Below, piece after piece: positions 27,912 to 37,715 of a DNA stretch of 64,000 bases (position 1 is the stretch's first letter; every line of letters starts with the position of its first letter). Made by a program: the position numbers and the translations under genes. The DNA comes from Gordonia gummivorans (GTDB taxonomy: Bacteria; Actinomycetota; Actinomycetes; Mycobacteriales; Mycobacteriaceae), in contig NZ_JAKWBF010000025.1 of NCBI RefSeq assembly GCF_022513585.1, positions 1-64,000 of the forward strand, in the 5' to 3' direction. The notes beneath the pieces were generated by a model, which saw nothing but the letters and a program-made list of their open reading frames with translations, had not been told where the DNA came from and did no database searches.

Positions 27912-28616
27912 GTGCACGCGAACACCATCACCGTGGCCTCGTGGAACACCGAATGGGCGCCGAACTCCGGCAGGGGTGTGGCGGTACGGAAGCAGATCGG
28001 TGCCGTCGACGCGGACGTCTGGGTCGTGACCGAGGGGCAACACTGGTTGCTACCCGACAGCGGGCACGCCGTCGATGCGGGTGACGACTGGGGGTATGAC
28101 GCAGCTGCCCATCGCCGCAAGACTCTGCTGTGGTCGCGTTGGCCGTTGACCGACATCGTTCGGCTCGACCGGGGCGCCGGGAAAGGCCGCGTGGTGACTG
28201 CTCGGAACCACACTCCGATCGGTGAGATTCAGATTCTGGCCGTGTGTATTCCGTGGGCGAGTGCGCACGTGACCACCGGACGCAAGGACGCCACCAATTG
28301 GTCTGAACACCTCGAATGTTGTGACCAGATCGCCGGTCTCGCATCCGGATTCGACCCGTTGGTTCCCACAGTGGTGGCCGGCGACTTCAACCAGCGGATA
28401 CCTCGCGCACGCCAACCGATCCGAGTAGCGGAACGTCTGACGGATCTGCTGACGCCTTGGCGCGTGCACACCGCCGGAGAGGTCGAGCATGGTCCACTGA
28501 TCGATCACATCGCGTCCACGATGGAGGGCGTCGAGCTTCTTGCGTGGCCGGGTCGTGTCGACGGCATCCGGTTGAGTGACCATTCGGGTGCGATGTGCCG
28601 TCTGCGCTGCACGTGA
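27912..28616 (+). CDS. Endonuclease/exonuclease/phosphatase-fold protein
   Basis: A 234-residue protein of the EEP (DNase I-like) fold. The N-terminal strand TVASWNTEWAP supplies the metal-binding Asn, followed by the Glu in VWVVTEGQ; the Asp-Asn pair appears in VVAGDFNQRIP, and the terminal Asp-His in RLSDHSGAM. All the usual metal and catalytic positions are present, so activity on a phosphodiester or phosphomonoester is likely, substrate unknown. It starts at GTG 27912 and is shorter than most secreted members; no signal peptide is seen. It is divergent from the VanX-like gene with only 55 bp between them. Confidence 0.8.
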   Translation: MHANTITVASWNTEWAPNSGRGVAVRKQIGAVDADVWVVTEGQHWLLPDSGHAVDAGDDWGYDAAAHRRKTLLWSRWPLTDIVRLDRGAGKGRVVTARNHTPIGEIQILAVCIPWASAHVTTGRKDATNWSEHLECCDQIAGLASGFDPLVPTVVAGDFNQRIPRARQPIRVAERLTDLLTPWRVHTAGEVEHGPLIDHIASTMEGVELLAWPGRVDGIRLSDHSGAMCRLRCT

Positions 28617-28738
28617 CCGGCCACGAGGGGTCGCTTGCCGCATCAGTGTCGTGACCAACCGCCCCACGTCGAACGTTGCGCGCCGGTACGCTCATCACCA
28701 CCTGCCGGCCCGACGCTCCACGAGGTGCGTGATCACCC

Positions 28739-31700
28739 ATGACGTCACAGGACTTCCCCGTGTCGATGCGTCTCTCGGGATCGGTGTCGGTGACCGTCGG
28801 CGGTGAGACAGCCGTCATCAGGTCCCGCCGCGAACGCGCGGTGCTGGCGCGACTGGCCGCCGCGGGAGGGCACATCGTCTCCTCGGATCGGCTGATCGAC
28901 GATCTCTGGCATGGCGAACCACCGCCCAAGGCGCTCGCGGGTCTGCAGGTGCACATCTCCAATCTGCGTCGCGTGCTCGAACCCGGTCGCGCGCCGCGCA
29001 CTCCTGCTCAGATCCTGGTCAGCGACGCGCCCGGTTATGCCCTGCGACTGCCGCGCGAGGCCGTCGACCTGTGGCGTTTCGAGGATCTCGTGGGCTGTCC
29101 CGAATCAGACGTCGGCATCCGCCACACCCGGCTCACGGAGGCGCTGGAACTGTGGCAGGGCGTGCCGTTCGGCCCACACGCCGAGGACGACTGGGCCCGC
29201 GGCGAGGTGGCCCGTCTGTCCGAATTGCGTCTCGCAGCAACCGAAGCGATCGCGTCGACAGCCCTCGAACTCGGCAGGGACGCCGAGGCTCTCGCCGCGC
29301 TTTCCGGCTTGCTCGAGGTGCACCCCGACCGGGAGGAACTCTTCCGGCTCACCGCCCTCGCGCAATACCGACTCGGTCGCCAGGCGCAAGCACTTCAGAC
29401 TTTGCGAACGCTGCGCGAGTATCTTGCCGACGAACTCGGCGTCGACCCATCACCGCCCTTGCGGGAACTCGAATCGGCTATTTTGCACCATGATTCGCGG
29501 ATTCAGCGAGCACCGGCGTCGGTAACCGCGCCGGCGCCCGTCGCCACCACACCTCGCCGCGTCGACCCTGCTCCCCGACGGACAGGACCCGAAGCGGCGC
29601 GTCGGGCCGAGCTCGGAAAGGTCGAGGTGCACGCCGCGTCGACACTGCAGTCCGGCGCGCGGTTGGTGTGGATCACCGCAGAGGCCGGCGGCGGGAAATC
29701 GACTCTGGCCCAACATGTCATTCGCCGGCTGGGCGAGGAAGGGTGGACGACTGCCATCGGGCACTGCCCGGAGGTCGAGGGTGCGCCAACCGCATGGGCG
29801 TGGCGAGAGGTCCTGACCGGCCTCGGAGCGGAGATCGATACCGACGACCCGTTCCGCATCGCACGAAAGGTCCTCGATGCGTGCGCGTCCGCGCCGACGG
29901 ATGGCGTCGGAACCGTGCTTGTCCTCGACGACGTTCACCGCGCCGACAGCGCCACCCTGCAGATCCTGCGCCAGCTCACCACCTGGCTCGCCGATGTGCC
30001 GGTGCTCATCGTTGCCACGTACCGGCCGTCGGAGGCCGGCGGCGAATTGCTGGCCAGCGGTGCGGCTTTGCTCTCGGTCACGGCCGACCATCTGGCGCTG
30101 TCGGGACTCACCGATGCGGGTATCCGGGCCGTCGCGGGCGAGGCCGGGCTTCGCCCCGTCGACGACGAGACGATGGCCCTGCTGCGGTCCCGCACGGACG
30201 GTAACCCGCTGTTTGTCCGGGAACTCGCGCGGCTGATCGCGTCACGCGGCCGCGGGGATGCCCGCACCGGAGTGCCGCGCGGTGTGCGGGAAGTGTTGTT
30301 GCGCCGCATCGAACAACTGCCGCCGGCGACCGTTGCGGTGCTGGAGATGCTGTCGGTGTCCGGTCGTACCGCCGACACCGACGCGCTGGTCTGCCTGTGC
30401 ACGGTGAGTCTCGGTTCCGAGAACGCGGTGCTCGACGCGCTCGACACCGCGGTGGTCGCAGGTTTGCTGGCCGTCGAATCCGACGATGTGCGCTTCAGTC
30501 ACATCCTCATGCGCGACGTCGTCTACGACGCGATACCGACCCTGCGCCGGCGACGAATGCATTGGCAGGTGTTCCGGCAGCTGGAAACCCGCGCGCCGAC
30601 AGAGGAACTCGCCGTGCACGCCGCTCTCGGAGCCACCGGTGCGACGGTTGCCGAGGCACTGCCGATCGTCGAAGCAGCAGCCCGGCAACGGTTCTCCACC
30701 GCGCTCGCTGCCGACTCGGTCGAGTTGTGGCAGCGGACGGTGGATCTGCATCTGCTCGCGGGGCACGACGCGGCGTCGGCTCCGATCGGTGACCGGACGG
30801 CACTCGTTGAGGCACGCTGCAATCTGGTCACCGCATTGGCCCACCGCGGCGATGTGGCGCTCGCGCGAGAGAACCAGCGTGATGCCATCCTGCTCGCGGA
30901 ATCGCTCGGTGACCGGGCGATCATGGTGCAGGCATTGACCTGCTGGCGCACCCCGTGGATCTGGGGAACACAGACGAAAGGCGTTCTGGACACAGAGATC
31001 GCATCGGCGCTCGACCGAACGCTGGCCGACGCGACCGGCGCCGAACGCGTGGCACTGTTGGTGGCAGCCGTGCTGGAGTACGAGAGTGCCGACGAACGGC
31101 TCGCCGCCGAGTACGGTCGCGAAGCGCTGCGACTGGCTCGGGATCTCGACGATCTCGAATTGCGCTGTGCTGCTTTCAATGCCCGGGTGTTCACCGCCGT
31201 TGGACCGGACGATCGTGCCGAATTCACCGTGATCGCCGAGGAGTTCTTGGACACCGCGCGCGCAGCCAAAAGCCTCGCCTATCAGGCGGCCGCGCACTTC
31301 TTCTTGTTCATGCTTCGGCTCGCGCAAACGGACCTGCCCGATGCGATCGAGCAGATGCGACTGGCGATGAGCACCGCCACGAGCGGGCGCCTCGGGCAGT
31401 TGGCGATCGTGCTCATGTCGTTCAGCGCCGTGCTGGAGGTGCTGCGCGGCAACCTCGACGCTGCCGAGATCATCTATGCTGCCCTCACCGCTCAGCTTGT
31501 GGGAGCAGGAATTCCAGCAGGCGCCGACTTCCATGTGCTCTCGGGTGTGTGCCTCGGTTGGCACCGCGGCAGCATCGCCCCCATCGCCGACGACCTGGCC
31601 GCCATCTATGCGCGCGCACCCCGGACGGTGGCGTGGACGCAGGTGATCGCGCTGCTCGACACCGGCCGCGTCGACGAGGCACGTGCGCTTGCCGAGAGTG

Positions 31701-31990
31701 ACCCGCCGATCAGCCGGGACTACTACTGGACCGGCAACCAGGCCTTTCATGCCCGCGCACTGATTCGCCTCGGCATGGTCGAAGAAGCGAGACAGCTCTA
31801 CGACGAGCTCCTCCCGTGGTCCGGCTCGATCGCCGGATTAGACGCTGCGAGTGTGGCTTTCGACCCGATGGACCTTCTCTTAGCCGACCTCGCCGAGCTG
31901 GTCGGTGAATCCGAACAGGCTGCGCGGCATCGTGAGCTCGCACGCGAAGTGTCCGCGAAGGTCGCGCGCGATCTCGCCGGGATCGGCTGA
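28739..31990 (+). CDS. AfsR/SARP-type regulator with BTAD and AAA ATPase domains
   Basis: A 1083-residue transcriptional regulator. Residues 10-95 form an OmpR-like winged helix (LSGSVSVTVGGE, RRERAVLARLAAAGGHIVSS). The BTAD repeat domain follows (about 100-245), ending LRTLREYLADELGVDPSP. An STAND-type ATPase is next, with Walker A TAEAGGGKSTLAQH (near residue 312) and Walker B VLVLDDVHRAD (near 391). The remaining 500 residues are helical, TPR-like. Such proteins activate secondary-metabolite or stress genes. No biosynthetic cluster adjoins it, so the target is unknown. It ends 11 nt from the convergent DUF2236 gene. Confidence 0.9.
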   Translation: MTSQDFPVSMRLSGSVSVTVGGETAVIRSRRERAVLARLAAAGGHIVSSDRLIDDLWHGEPPPKALAGLQVHISNLRRVLEPGRAPRTPAQILVSDAPGYALRLPREAVDLWRFEDLVGCPESDVGIRHTRLTEALELWQGVPFGPHAEDDWARGEVARLSELRLAATEAIASTALELGRDAEALAALSGLLEVHPDREELFRLTALAQYRLGRQAQALQTLRTLREYLADELGVDPSPPLRELESAILHHDSRIQRAPASVTAPAPVATTPRRVDPAPRRTGPEAARRAELGKVEVHAASTLQSGARLVWITAEAGGGKSTLAQHVIRRLGEEGWTTAIGHCPEVEGAPTAWAWREVLTGLGAEIDTDDPFRIARKVLDACASAPTDGVGTVLVLDDVHRADSATLQILRQLTTWLADVPVLIVATYRPSEAGGELLASGAALLSVTADHLALSGLTDAGIRAVAGEAGLRPVDDETMALLRSRTDGNPLFVRELARLIASRGRGDARTGVPRGVREVLLRRIEQLPPATVAVLEMLSVSGRTADTDALVCLCTVSLGSENAVLDALDTAVVAGLLAVESDDVRFSHILMRDVVYDAIPTLRRRRMHWQVFRQLETRAPTEELAVHAALGATGATVAEALPIVEAAARQRFSTALAADSVELWQRTVDLHLLAGHDAASAPIGDRTALVEARCNLVTALAHRGDVALARENQRDAILLAESLGDRAIMVQALTCWRTPWIWGTQTKGVLDTEIASALDRTLADATGAERVALLVAAVLEYESADERLAAEYGREALRLARDLDDLELRCAAFNARVFTAVGPDDRAEFTVIAEEFLDTARAAKSLAYQAAAHFFLFMLRLAQTDLPDAIEQMRLAMSTATSGRLGQLAIVLMSFSAVLEVLRGNLDAAEIIYAALTAQLVGAGIPAGADFHVLSGVCLGWHRGSIAPIADDLAAIYARAPRTVAWTQVIALLDTGRVDEARALAESDPPISRDYYWTGNQAFHARALIRLGMVEEARQLYDELLPWSGSIAGLDAASVAFDPMDLLLADLAELVGESEQAARHRELAREVSAKVARDLAGIG

Positions 31991-32001
31991 GGGGCAGGCA
32001 G

Positions 32002-32793
32002 TCACTTCGACCGCCGCGCAGCAATCACTCTGTCGCGCACCTCGTCCGGCCAGATGTTGCGTGTCGGCGCCACTGCGTCGATCGCCGAAAGTCTTGCTGC
32101 ATAACGCTTCAGGGCGCGTCGGTCTCCGTCGGACTGCGTGATGCCCAGGTACTCGGCGGCGACCGGGTGCTGGATGGCCCGCACTGCGGCGGTAGGGAGC
32201 TTCTTGAAGAACCAGTAGTCGGGTCGCAGGAGTTGATCGCGGTACCAGGCCACGCCCGGTTCGGGGTCGAGTTCGGTCGCGAGTGCATATGCGAAGTACT
32301 CGTCGAACTCGGCAAGGGTCGCGGGCATCACGCGCGACGAGATACCGAAGCGGCGATACCACTCACAGGTCTCGGCGTAGAGCTGTTCCCGCATTGGCTC
32401 GGTCAGGCCGCCGAAGAAGACATCGACGCACGTGAACAGGGCGTCGACGTAGGTGGCGTGCTCGAAGAAGAACACGTCGGGGTTGAGCGCGTGGTAGCGC
32501 CGACCGTCGGGGCGTTGGCCGTGGAACTCGTCGTGGCTGTAGCGGATCATGCGCACCTCGTCGAAGTCCGCGTCGTAGGCCGACCGCACGATGCACGGTG
32601 CCGTGCGCTGCTTGTGCACAAAGACGCGCCGCTTCACCAGCGAGAACTCGTGGGTGGCCGACGCGATCGACGGGTGCAGCATCTGCAGCGAGACCGCCCG
32701 GCAGATCGACATGACGAACCGGCGGTCGCCGAGATAGCGCCACAGCAGTGAGTTCTCGTCGAGCGTGACATCTGCGTCGTTGCTGATGGTCAT
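32002..32793 (-). CDS. DUF2236 (MpaB-like) oxygenase family protein
   Basis: A 263-residue protein of the DUF2236/MpaB group, related to latex-clearing heme oxygenases. Typical stretches are SLLWRYLGDRRFV, LQMLHPSIASATHEFS (a conserved His in a helix), FFEHATYVDALFTC and the PEPGVAWYRDQLLRP region. Members bind heme b or act as putative oxidases, but most have no assigned substrate. Length and motif order are normal. It is convergent with the AfsR-type gene and divergent from the serine hydrolase, which starts 126 bp away, so the region 32794-32919 must hold both promoters. Confidence 0.85.
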   Translation of the reverse strand: MTISNDADVTLDENSLLWRYLGDRRFVMSICRAVSLQMLHPSIASATHEFSLVKRRVFVHKQRTAPCIVRSAYDADFDEVRMIRYSHDEFHGQRPDGRRYHALNPDVFFFEHATYVDALFTCVDVFFGGLTEPMREQLYAETCEWYRRFGISSRVMPATLAEFDEYFAYALATELDPEPGVAWYRDQLLRPDYWFFKKLPTAAVRAIQHPVAAEYLGITQSDGDRRALKRYAARLSAIDAVAPTRNIWPDEVRDRVIAARRSK

Positions 32794-32919
32794 CGTGGCA
32801 CCCCCGTCGGACCGATTATCTGATCACAACTGTAGTCAGACTTGGCCGCCGTTTCGCCCCCGGTCACCAAACTGCGACCTACCATCGAGACGCGGGGATC
32901 ACCGAGTGAGGAGACCGAC

Positions 32920-34074
32920 GTGGGCAATGGCGCCGACATCGAGGTACACGGCGAAGCGGACTCGCGCTTCGCCGGCGTCCGGGACGCGCTATCCGAGCAA
33001 CTTGCGTCGGGTGAAGAGCTCGGTGCCGCGATCGCCGTGGATATCGACGGCGACCTCGTGGTCGACCTGTGGGGTGGTCACCGCGATGCGGCTCGCACGC
33101 TGCCGTGGGACCGCGACACCATCGTCAACGTGTGGTCGACGACCAAGGAGGTCACCGCCCTCGCGGTGCTGATGCTGGTCGAGCGGGGCCTGGTGGATCT
33201 GTACTCGCCGGTGGCCACCTATTGGCCGGAGTTCGCGCAGAACGGCAAGGAAGCGATCGAGGTGCGCCACGTCATGGCGCACACGTCGGGGGTGTCGGGC
33301 TGGGATCAGCCGTTCACCATCACCGACATGTACGACTGGGACAAATCCGTCGGCCAGTTGGCCCGGCAGGCGCCGTGGTGGGAGCCGGGTACCGCGTCGG
33401 GCTATCACGCGCAGAACCAGGGGCATCTGCTCGGTGAGATCGTTCGGCGGGTGACGGGCAAGCACCTCAAGCAGTTCGTCGCCGACGAGATCGCCGGGCC
33501 GCTCGGCGTCGACCTCCAGATCGGGGCCAAGCCTGAGGACGACGACCGGATCGCGGAGATCATTCCGCCACCACCTCTCGATCTCGACTTCTCGTCGGTG
33601 CCCGCCGACTCGCCGATGATCCGCACCTTCACCGGTCCGGTCGCAAGTGCCAACGCCGCCAACAGCATTGCGTGGCGTCGTGCCGACATGGGCGCGCTCA
33701 ACGGACATTCGAATGCCCGTGCGCTGGCGCGGACACTGTCGGCGATCTCTCGCGGTGGGTCGGTCGATGGCGTGAACCTGTTGTCCGAGAAGACGATCGA
33801 CCACATCTTCGACGAGCAGGCGCGCGGCGTGGATTTGGTTCTCGGCGTGCCGTTACGCTTCGGGATCGGATTCGGCCTGCCTGAGCCCGTCACCGTCCCG
33901 TCGCTGCCCGACGAGCGAATCTGTTTCTGGGGCGGCTGGGGAGGATCGGTGACCGCGATGTTCCCCGACCGGCGACTCACCATCTCCTATGTCATGAACA
34001 AGATGGGGCCGGGCATCATCGGGTCGGACCGATCTGACGCCTACACCCGCGCGATCCTGGCGGCCGTGCCGTAA
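32920..34074 (+). CDS. Class C beta-lactamase-fold serine hydrolase
   Basis: A 384-residue esterase/beta-lactamase-like enzyme. The catalytic SxxK is STTK in NVWSTTKEV, the Tyr motif is in SGYHAQNQGHLLGEIV (Y-x-A/N position), and a third conserved element is FCFWGGWGGS near the C-terminus. It probably acts as a carboxylesterase (EstB-like) and not a penicillinase; no signal peptide is visible, so it is cytosolic. The start is GTG 32920 because GAGGAG lies 6 nt upstream; the in-frame start at 32842 would add 26 residues of low quality. No operon partner is evident. Confidence 0.88.
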   Translation: MGNGADIEVHGEADSRFAGVRDALSEQLASGEELGAAIAVDIDGDLVVDLWGGHRDAARTLPWDRDTIVNVWSTTKEVTALAVLMLVERGLVDLYSPVATYWPEFAQNGKEAIEVRHVMAHTSGVSGWDQPFTITDMYDWDKSVGQLARQAPWWEPGTASGYHAQNQGHLLGEIVRRVTGKHLKQFVADEIAGPLGVDLQIGAKPEDDDRIAEIIPPPPLDLDFSSVPADSPMIRTFTGPVASANAANSIAWRRADMGALNGHSNARALARTLSAISRGGSVDGVNLLSEKTIDHIFDEQARGVDLVLGVPLRFGIGFGLPEPVTVPSLPDERICFWGGWGGSVTAMFPDRRLTISYVMNKMGPGIIGSDRSDAYTRAILAAVP

Positions 34075-34092
34075 CTTCGTGGCCGCTTCCCT

Positions 34093-34144
34093 CCGCTCCC
34101 TGAGGTGTGAGGAGCGCAAGCGACGAGCCTCGAAGGGCAGGTGA
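34093..34144. repeat. Dispersed repeat sharing arms with the 7013-7095 hairpin
   Basis: Begins CCGCTCCCTG and ends CCTCGAAGGGCAGGTGA, with 25 bp between these blocks. The same two blocks, joined directly, occur at 7013-7040 (CCGCTCCCTG then CCTCGAAGGGCTGGTGA). An inverted, diverged copy follows there (CTTCGAGGCTCG to CACCTCAG). It is an intergenic repeat after the serine hydrolase gene; the family is not identified. Confidence 0.5.
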
Positions 34145-34150
34145 CGAACG

Positions 34151-34354
34151 CTGATCTCCCTCCTCATCGTCCTGCTCGTCCTCGGCACTGCCGCCTCGGC
34201 CTGCGCCGTCATCGCGGCCTACGTCTACCTTCGGGATCGCCCCGACCGCGATCGCGAGACTCGAGATCGACTGGCACGACGATGGCTTGTGGCCACCGCC
34301 ATTCTGGGGTTGTCGGTCATCGTGTTGCGGTTTGTGTGGGTGTTGTTGCTGTGA
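34151..34354 (+). CDS. Possible small two-helix membrane protein with a CTG start
   Basis: An open frame of 67 codons after an in-frame TGA at 34142. It encodes two hydrophobic segments (LISLLIVLLVLGTAASACAV and ATAILGLSVIVLRFVWVLLL) joined by a charged loop rich in Arg and Asp (RDRPDRDRETRDRLARR). The pattern is strongly protein-like, whereas the overlapping GTG frame at 34141 gives Arg/His-rich nonsense. No ATG, GTG or TTG is available near the beginning, so translation would need CTG 34151 (AGGG about 13 nt upstream, AGG about 8 nt upstream) or the gene is truncated. Its 3' end overlaps the convergent P-type ATPase gene by 38 nt. Confidence 0.4.
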   Translation: MISLLIVLLVLGTAASACAVIAAYVYLRDRPDRDRETRDRLARRWLVATAILGLSVIVLRFVWVLLL

Positions 34355-37067
34355 TCCCCTGTACCGGAAAGGCAATACGCACCACGGCCTTCCGGATCTC
34401 CTCCGCCCAGAGCACCGACGATGCGACCGCCACCGCGAACGCCCACTGCGGAGCTGTCAGCGACGTGGTGTCGAAAAGGTTCTGCAGGAAACCGACATTC
34501 AGCACCGCGATCTGCAGGATGATCACGCCGACGATGGCGAACCACACGGCCTGATTGGTGAACGTCTGCAACGAGAACACCGAGTGGCGATCCGACCGCA
34601 CGTTGAGCAGGTTGAAGACCTGGTAGAAGACGAAGGTCGTGAAGCCCAGAGTTGTTGCGAACAGGGCGTCGTCGGCGCTGTCGGGGAAGATGTCGTCGGC
34701 GAAGACGAGCACGAGGATCGTGCCCACCGACATCACGACACCCAGGAACAGGATGCGGACCAACCGATTTCGGTTGAGGAGTTGTTCCGACGGTGACCGT
34801 GGTTTCTCACGCATGACGTCGGGTTCGGTGGGGTCGACGCCCAGCGCCAGCGCCGGCGGGCCGTCCATGATGATGTTGACCAACAGGATCTGCAACGCCG
34901 TGAACGGTGCGCCGCCGGCGATACCGAACACCCCCGCGGTGAGGAAGATGATCACGAATCCCCATGCGGTGGTGAGCTGGAACTTCACGAACTTGATGAT
35001 GTTCGCGTAGATGCCACGCCCATCACGCACGGCCGCGACGATGGTGGCGAAGTTGTCGTCTGTGAGGATCATCTTGGCGGCGCCCTTGGAGACGTCGGTG
35101 CCGGTGATCCCCATGGCGATGCCGATGTCGGCCTGTTTGAGCGCGGGTGCGTCGTTGACGCCGTCACCGGTCATGGCGACGACGTCACCCGCCTTCTGGA
35201 GGGATTCGACGTAGCGGATCTTGTGTTCGGGCGCGACCCGGGCCAGGACCCCGAATCCTTCAGCACGAGATACGAGTTGGTCGTCGTCGATCTGGTCGAG
35301 GTCACTACCCGACACGGAGTCGCCGTCGATGCCGAGATCGTGGGCGATCGCGCTCGCGGTGGTGAGGTGGTCGCCGGTGATCATGTGGACGCCGATGCCT
35401 GCACCGTGTGCGATCTTGATGGCTTCCCGCGCCTCGGGGCGTGGCGGATCCAAGATGCCGACGACGGCGTAGACGACGAGGTCCTGCACCGCGTCGAACA
35501 ATCCCTCGGCGTCGGACGGCAGTGTTTCCAGGGTGCGCCCGGCGATCATCAAGGTGCGTAGCCCTTGGCGTGCAAGGGAATCCACTGCGTCGGTGATGCG
35601 GTCACGGTCGGCGTCGGTGAGTTCACGCTCGCCGTCGCCACCGCGCAGACGATTGGCGCGAGTCAGCAGAACGCCTGGCGCACCCTTCGCGTAACAGCGC
35701 ACCCGGTCCTGCGGGTTGGGTGTGCTGGTCTCGTGGAAGGTGGCCATGAACTTGTAGTCGGAGTCGAACGGAACCTCACCGAGGCGCGGATGACTTTCCC
35801 GCGCACCCGCGACGTCGATGCCGCCCTTCTCCGCGAGGACCACGAGCGCGCCCTCGGTCGGGTCGCCGACGAGCGTTCCGTCGGAGACCGACGCGTCGTT
35901 GCACAGCGACATCGCCAGATAGGCGCGGCGGAAATCGGGCAGCGGTTCCTCACCGTCGCTGAGGATGTTGCCGTCGGTCGCGTACCCCTCACCGGTGACG
36001 CGGTAGCTCTTGCCGCCGGCCAGGAAGCGTCGCACCGTCATCTCGTTGAGCGTGAGCGTGCCGGTCTTGTCGGTCGCGATCTGGGTGGTGCTTCCCAGCG
36101 TCTCGACCGCGGCGAGCTGTTTGATGATGGCGCCGCGTTTCGCCAGCCGCGACGCACCCAGCGCGAGAGTGAACGCGACGACGGCGGTCAGGCCCTCGGG
36201 GATGGTCGCGACGGCAAGCGACACGGCGGTGAGGAGGAGGTCGTCCCACGACTCGCCACGAAGCAGACCCAGAACGAACACGATCACGACCACGACGATC
36301 GCGATGATCGTCAGCAGTGTCGCCAGCTGATCGATGCGACGCTGCAGCGGGGTCTTGTCGGTGCCCGCCGAGCCGAGCAGCCCGGCGATCTTGCCGATCT
36401 GGGTGTGCATGCCGGTCGCCGTGACCACCATGACGGCGCGGCCGCGGGTGATCTCGGTGTTCATGTAGAGCATGTTGGTGCGGTCGCCGACGGGGAGGTC
36501 GGGGTCGTCGAGGGCTTCGGTGGTCTTGTCGACGGGCTGCGACTCACCGGTGAGCGCCGCCTCGGCCACCTGCAATCGCGCCGCCTCGACCACTCGGCCG
36601 TCGGCTGGTGTCGCGTCACCGGCCTCGAGGAGAACGACGTCGCCGGGCACCAGATCGGTGCGATCGATCTGCTGCTCACGACCGTCGCGCCGGACGCGGG
36701 ATCGCGCGATGGACATCGTCTGCAGCGCCTTGAGACTCTCCTCCGCGCGCGACTCCTGGACGTAATTGAGCACCGTGTTCAACGTGATGACCAGCAGGAT
36801 CACCACCGGCGTCTCCCACTCGTGCGACACCCCCGCGCTCACGGCGGCGGCCGCGATGAGCACCAGCGTCATCTTGTCGGCGAGCAGCCGGACGATCTTG
36901 CGCAGAGCGGATTCGCCGGCTTGTTCGTCGAGCCGGTTGGCGCCGGAGGTTTCGCGTCGATGCGCTGCTTCGGTGTCGGAAAGTCCCTGTGCGGTATCGA
37001 CATTCAGGGTCGTGGTGATGGTGTCCGGACTCGACGTGTGGACGGTGTCGGGGTCGATGTCAGCCAT
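34317..37067 (-). CDS. Ca2+-type cation-transporting P-type ATPase
   Basis: A 916-residue P2A-like ATPase of the inner membrane. It has the actuator motif ALTGES (near residue 170), membrane helix 4 motif ATIPEGLTAVV (the ion-site signature of SERCA/PMR1-type pumps), phosphorylation motif DKTGTLT (near 331), and hinge motif MTGDGVNDAPALK (near 632). An N-terminal cation-ATPase domain and about ten membrane helices are visible. It would export Ca2+ or Mn2+; the ion cannot be fixed from sequence alone. The start at ATG 37067 (MADIDPDTV) is supported by AAGGAG 5 nt upstream. It is monocistronic and convergent with the small membrane frame at 34151. Confidence 0.92.
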   Translation of the reverse strand: MADIDPDTVHTSSPDTITTTLNVDTAQGLSDTEAAHRRETSGANRLDEQAGESALRKIVRLLADKMTLVLIAAAAVSAGVSHEWETPVVILLVITLNTVLNYVQESRAEESLKALQTMSIARSRVRRDGREQQIDRTDLVPGDVVLLEAGDATPADGRVVEAARLQVAEAALTGESQPVDKTTEALDDPDLPVGDRTNMLYMNTEITRGRAVMVVTATGMHTQIGKIAGLLGSAGTDKTPLQRRIDQLATLLTIIAIVVVVIVFVLGLLRGESWDDLLLTAVSLAVATIPEGLTAVVAFTLALGASRLAKRGAIIKQLAAVETLGSTTQIATDKTGTLTLNEMTVRRFLAGGKSYRVTGEGYATDGNILSDGEEPLPDFRRAYLAMSLCNDASVSDGTLVGDPTEGALVVLAEKGGIDVAGARESHPRLGEVPFDSDYKFMATFHETSTPNPQDRVRCYAKGAPGVLLTRANRLRGGDGERELTDADRDRITDAVDSLARQGLRTLMIAGRTLETLPSDAEGLFDAVQDLVVYAVVGILDPPRPEAREAIKIAHGAGIGVHMITGDHLTTASAIAHDLGIDGDSVSGSDLDQIDDDQLVSRAEGFGVLARVAPEHKIRYVESLQKAGDVVAMTGDGVNDAPALKQADIGIAMGITGTDVSKGAAKMILTDDNFATIVAAVRDGRGIYANIIKFVKFQLTTAWGFVIIFLTAGVFGIAGGAPFTALQILLVNIIMDGPPALALGVDPTEPDVMREKPRSPSEQLLNRNRLVRILFLGVVMSVGTILVLVFADDIFPDSADDALFATTLGFTTFVFYQVFNLLNVRSDRHSVFSLQTFTNQAVWFAIVGVIILQIAVLNVGFLQNLFDTTSLTAPQWAFAVAVASSVLWAEEIRKAVVRIAFPVQGITATTPTQTATR

Positions 37068-37322
37068 GGCGCTCCTTCGCGACGTCCCGCGTTCGAGCAC
37101 GGGGTCTCACCGTGAATCTGAGTTGAGCTAAGCACAGATCACTACTCGTCGGGCGCTTGCCGACTCCCTGGCAGATCTGGTGTCTTCCTGCACGACGTCG
37201 TGGTGAGATCCGCATCGATGACACGCGACATGGGCGTCAACTGGATAATCCAGACGACGACGCTGACCGGTGTCATCGGTGCGGTTCGCGCAGTCAGGAA
37301 AAACGAGTTCTCGGAGGTAACG

Positions 37323-37715
37323 ATGCCGACCAACGGTTGGGAGTTCTGGCGTCTCATCCGCGTCGACGATGAGTCGGTGGACTGGCTGGCAGCCACCAAG
37401 CCGAACGCCCGCGCTTTCATCGATCAGCGCAAGGTGTGGACGCTGATCCCGAACCGATCGATGTTCATCGCCAACTGGTTTGTGACCGAGGACCATCACC
37501 GCGGCTCCGATTACTTGTGGACCCACGAGAACATCGACGTCGACGAAGCGCGCGAGATCGCACTCGAGGTTCCCGACATTGGTGGCGACGAGTTGCAGCG
37601 CATCACCAGCCCCAAAGCTGGACTGACGCTGGACCAGATCGACCGCTATCCGGTGGAGAAGGTGCTGGGCAACCGCGTGGCGACAGTGTTGAGTGCTCGG
37701 CGATCACGCCGCTGA
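37323..37715 (+). CDS. Hypothetical protein, 130 residues
   Basis: A soluble-looking protein beginning MPTNGWEFWRLIRVDDESVD, with no membrane segment, signal peptide or motif I can name. The start at ATG 37323 is well supported by GGAGG 5 nt upstream; a longer frame from 37200 exists but lacks a ribosome site. It is rich in acidic residues and Trp. The 3' end overlaps the convergent DUF808 gene by 12 nt. The 255 bp between it and the P-ATPase start (37068-37322) hold the divergent promoters; I see no further structure there. Confidence 0.7.
   Translation: MPTNGWEFWRLIRVDDESVDWLAATKPNARAFIDQRKVWTLIPNRSMFIANWFVTEDHHRGSDYLWTHENIDVDEAREIALEVPDIGGDELQRITSPKAGLTLDQIDRYPVEKVLGNRVATVLSARRSRR

Noticed and set aside
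27074-28213. The VanX-like gene extended upstream to 28213
   Set aside because: The extension runs antisense through the EEP gene; the signal peptide at 27856 fixes the start.
35565-37115. A 516-codon plus-strand open frame
   Set aside because: Antisense shadow of the P-type ATPase, which shows all catalytic motifs.
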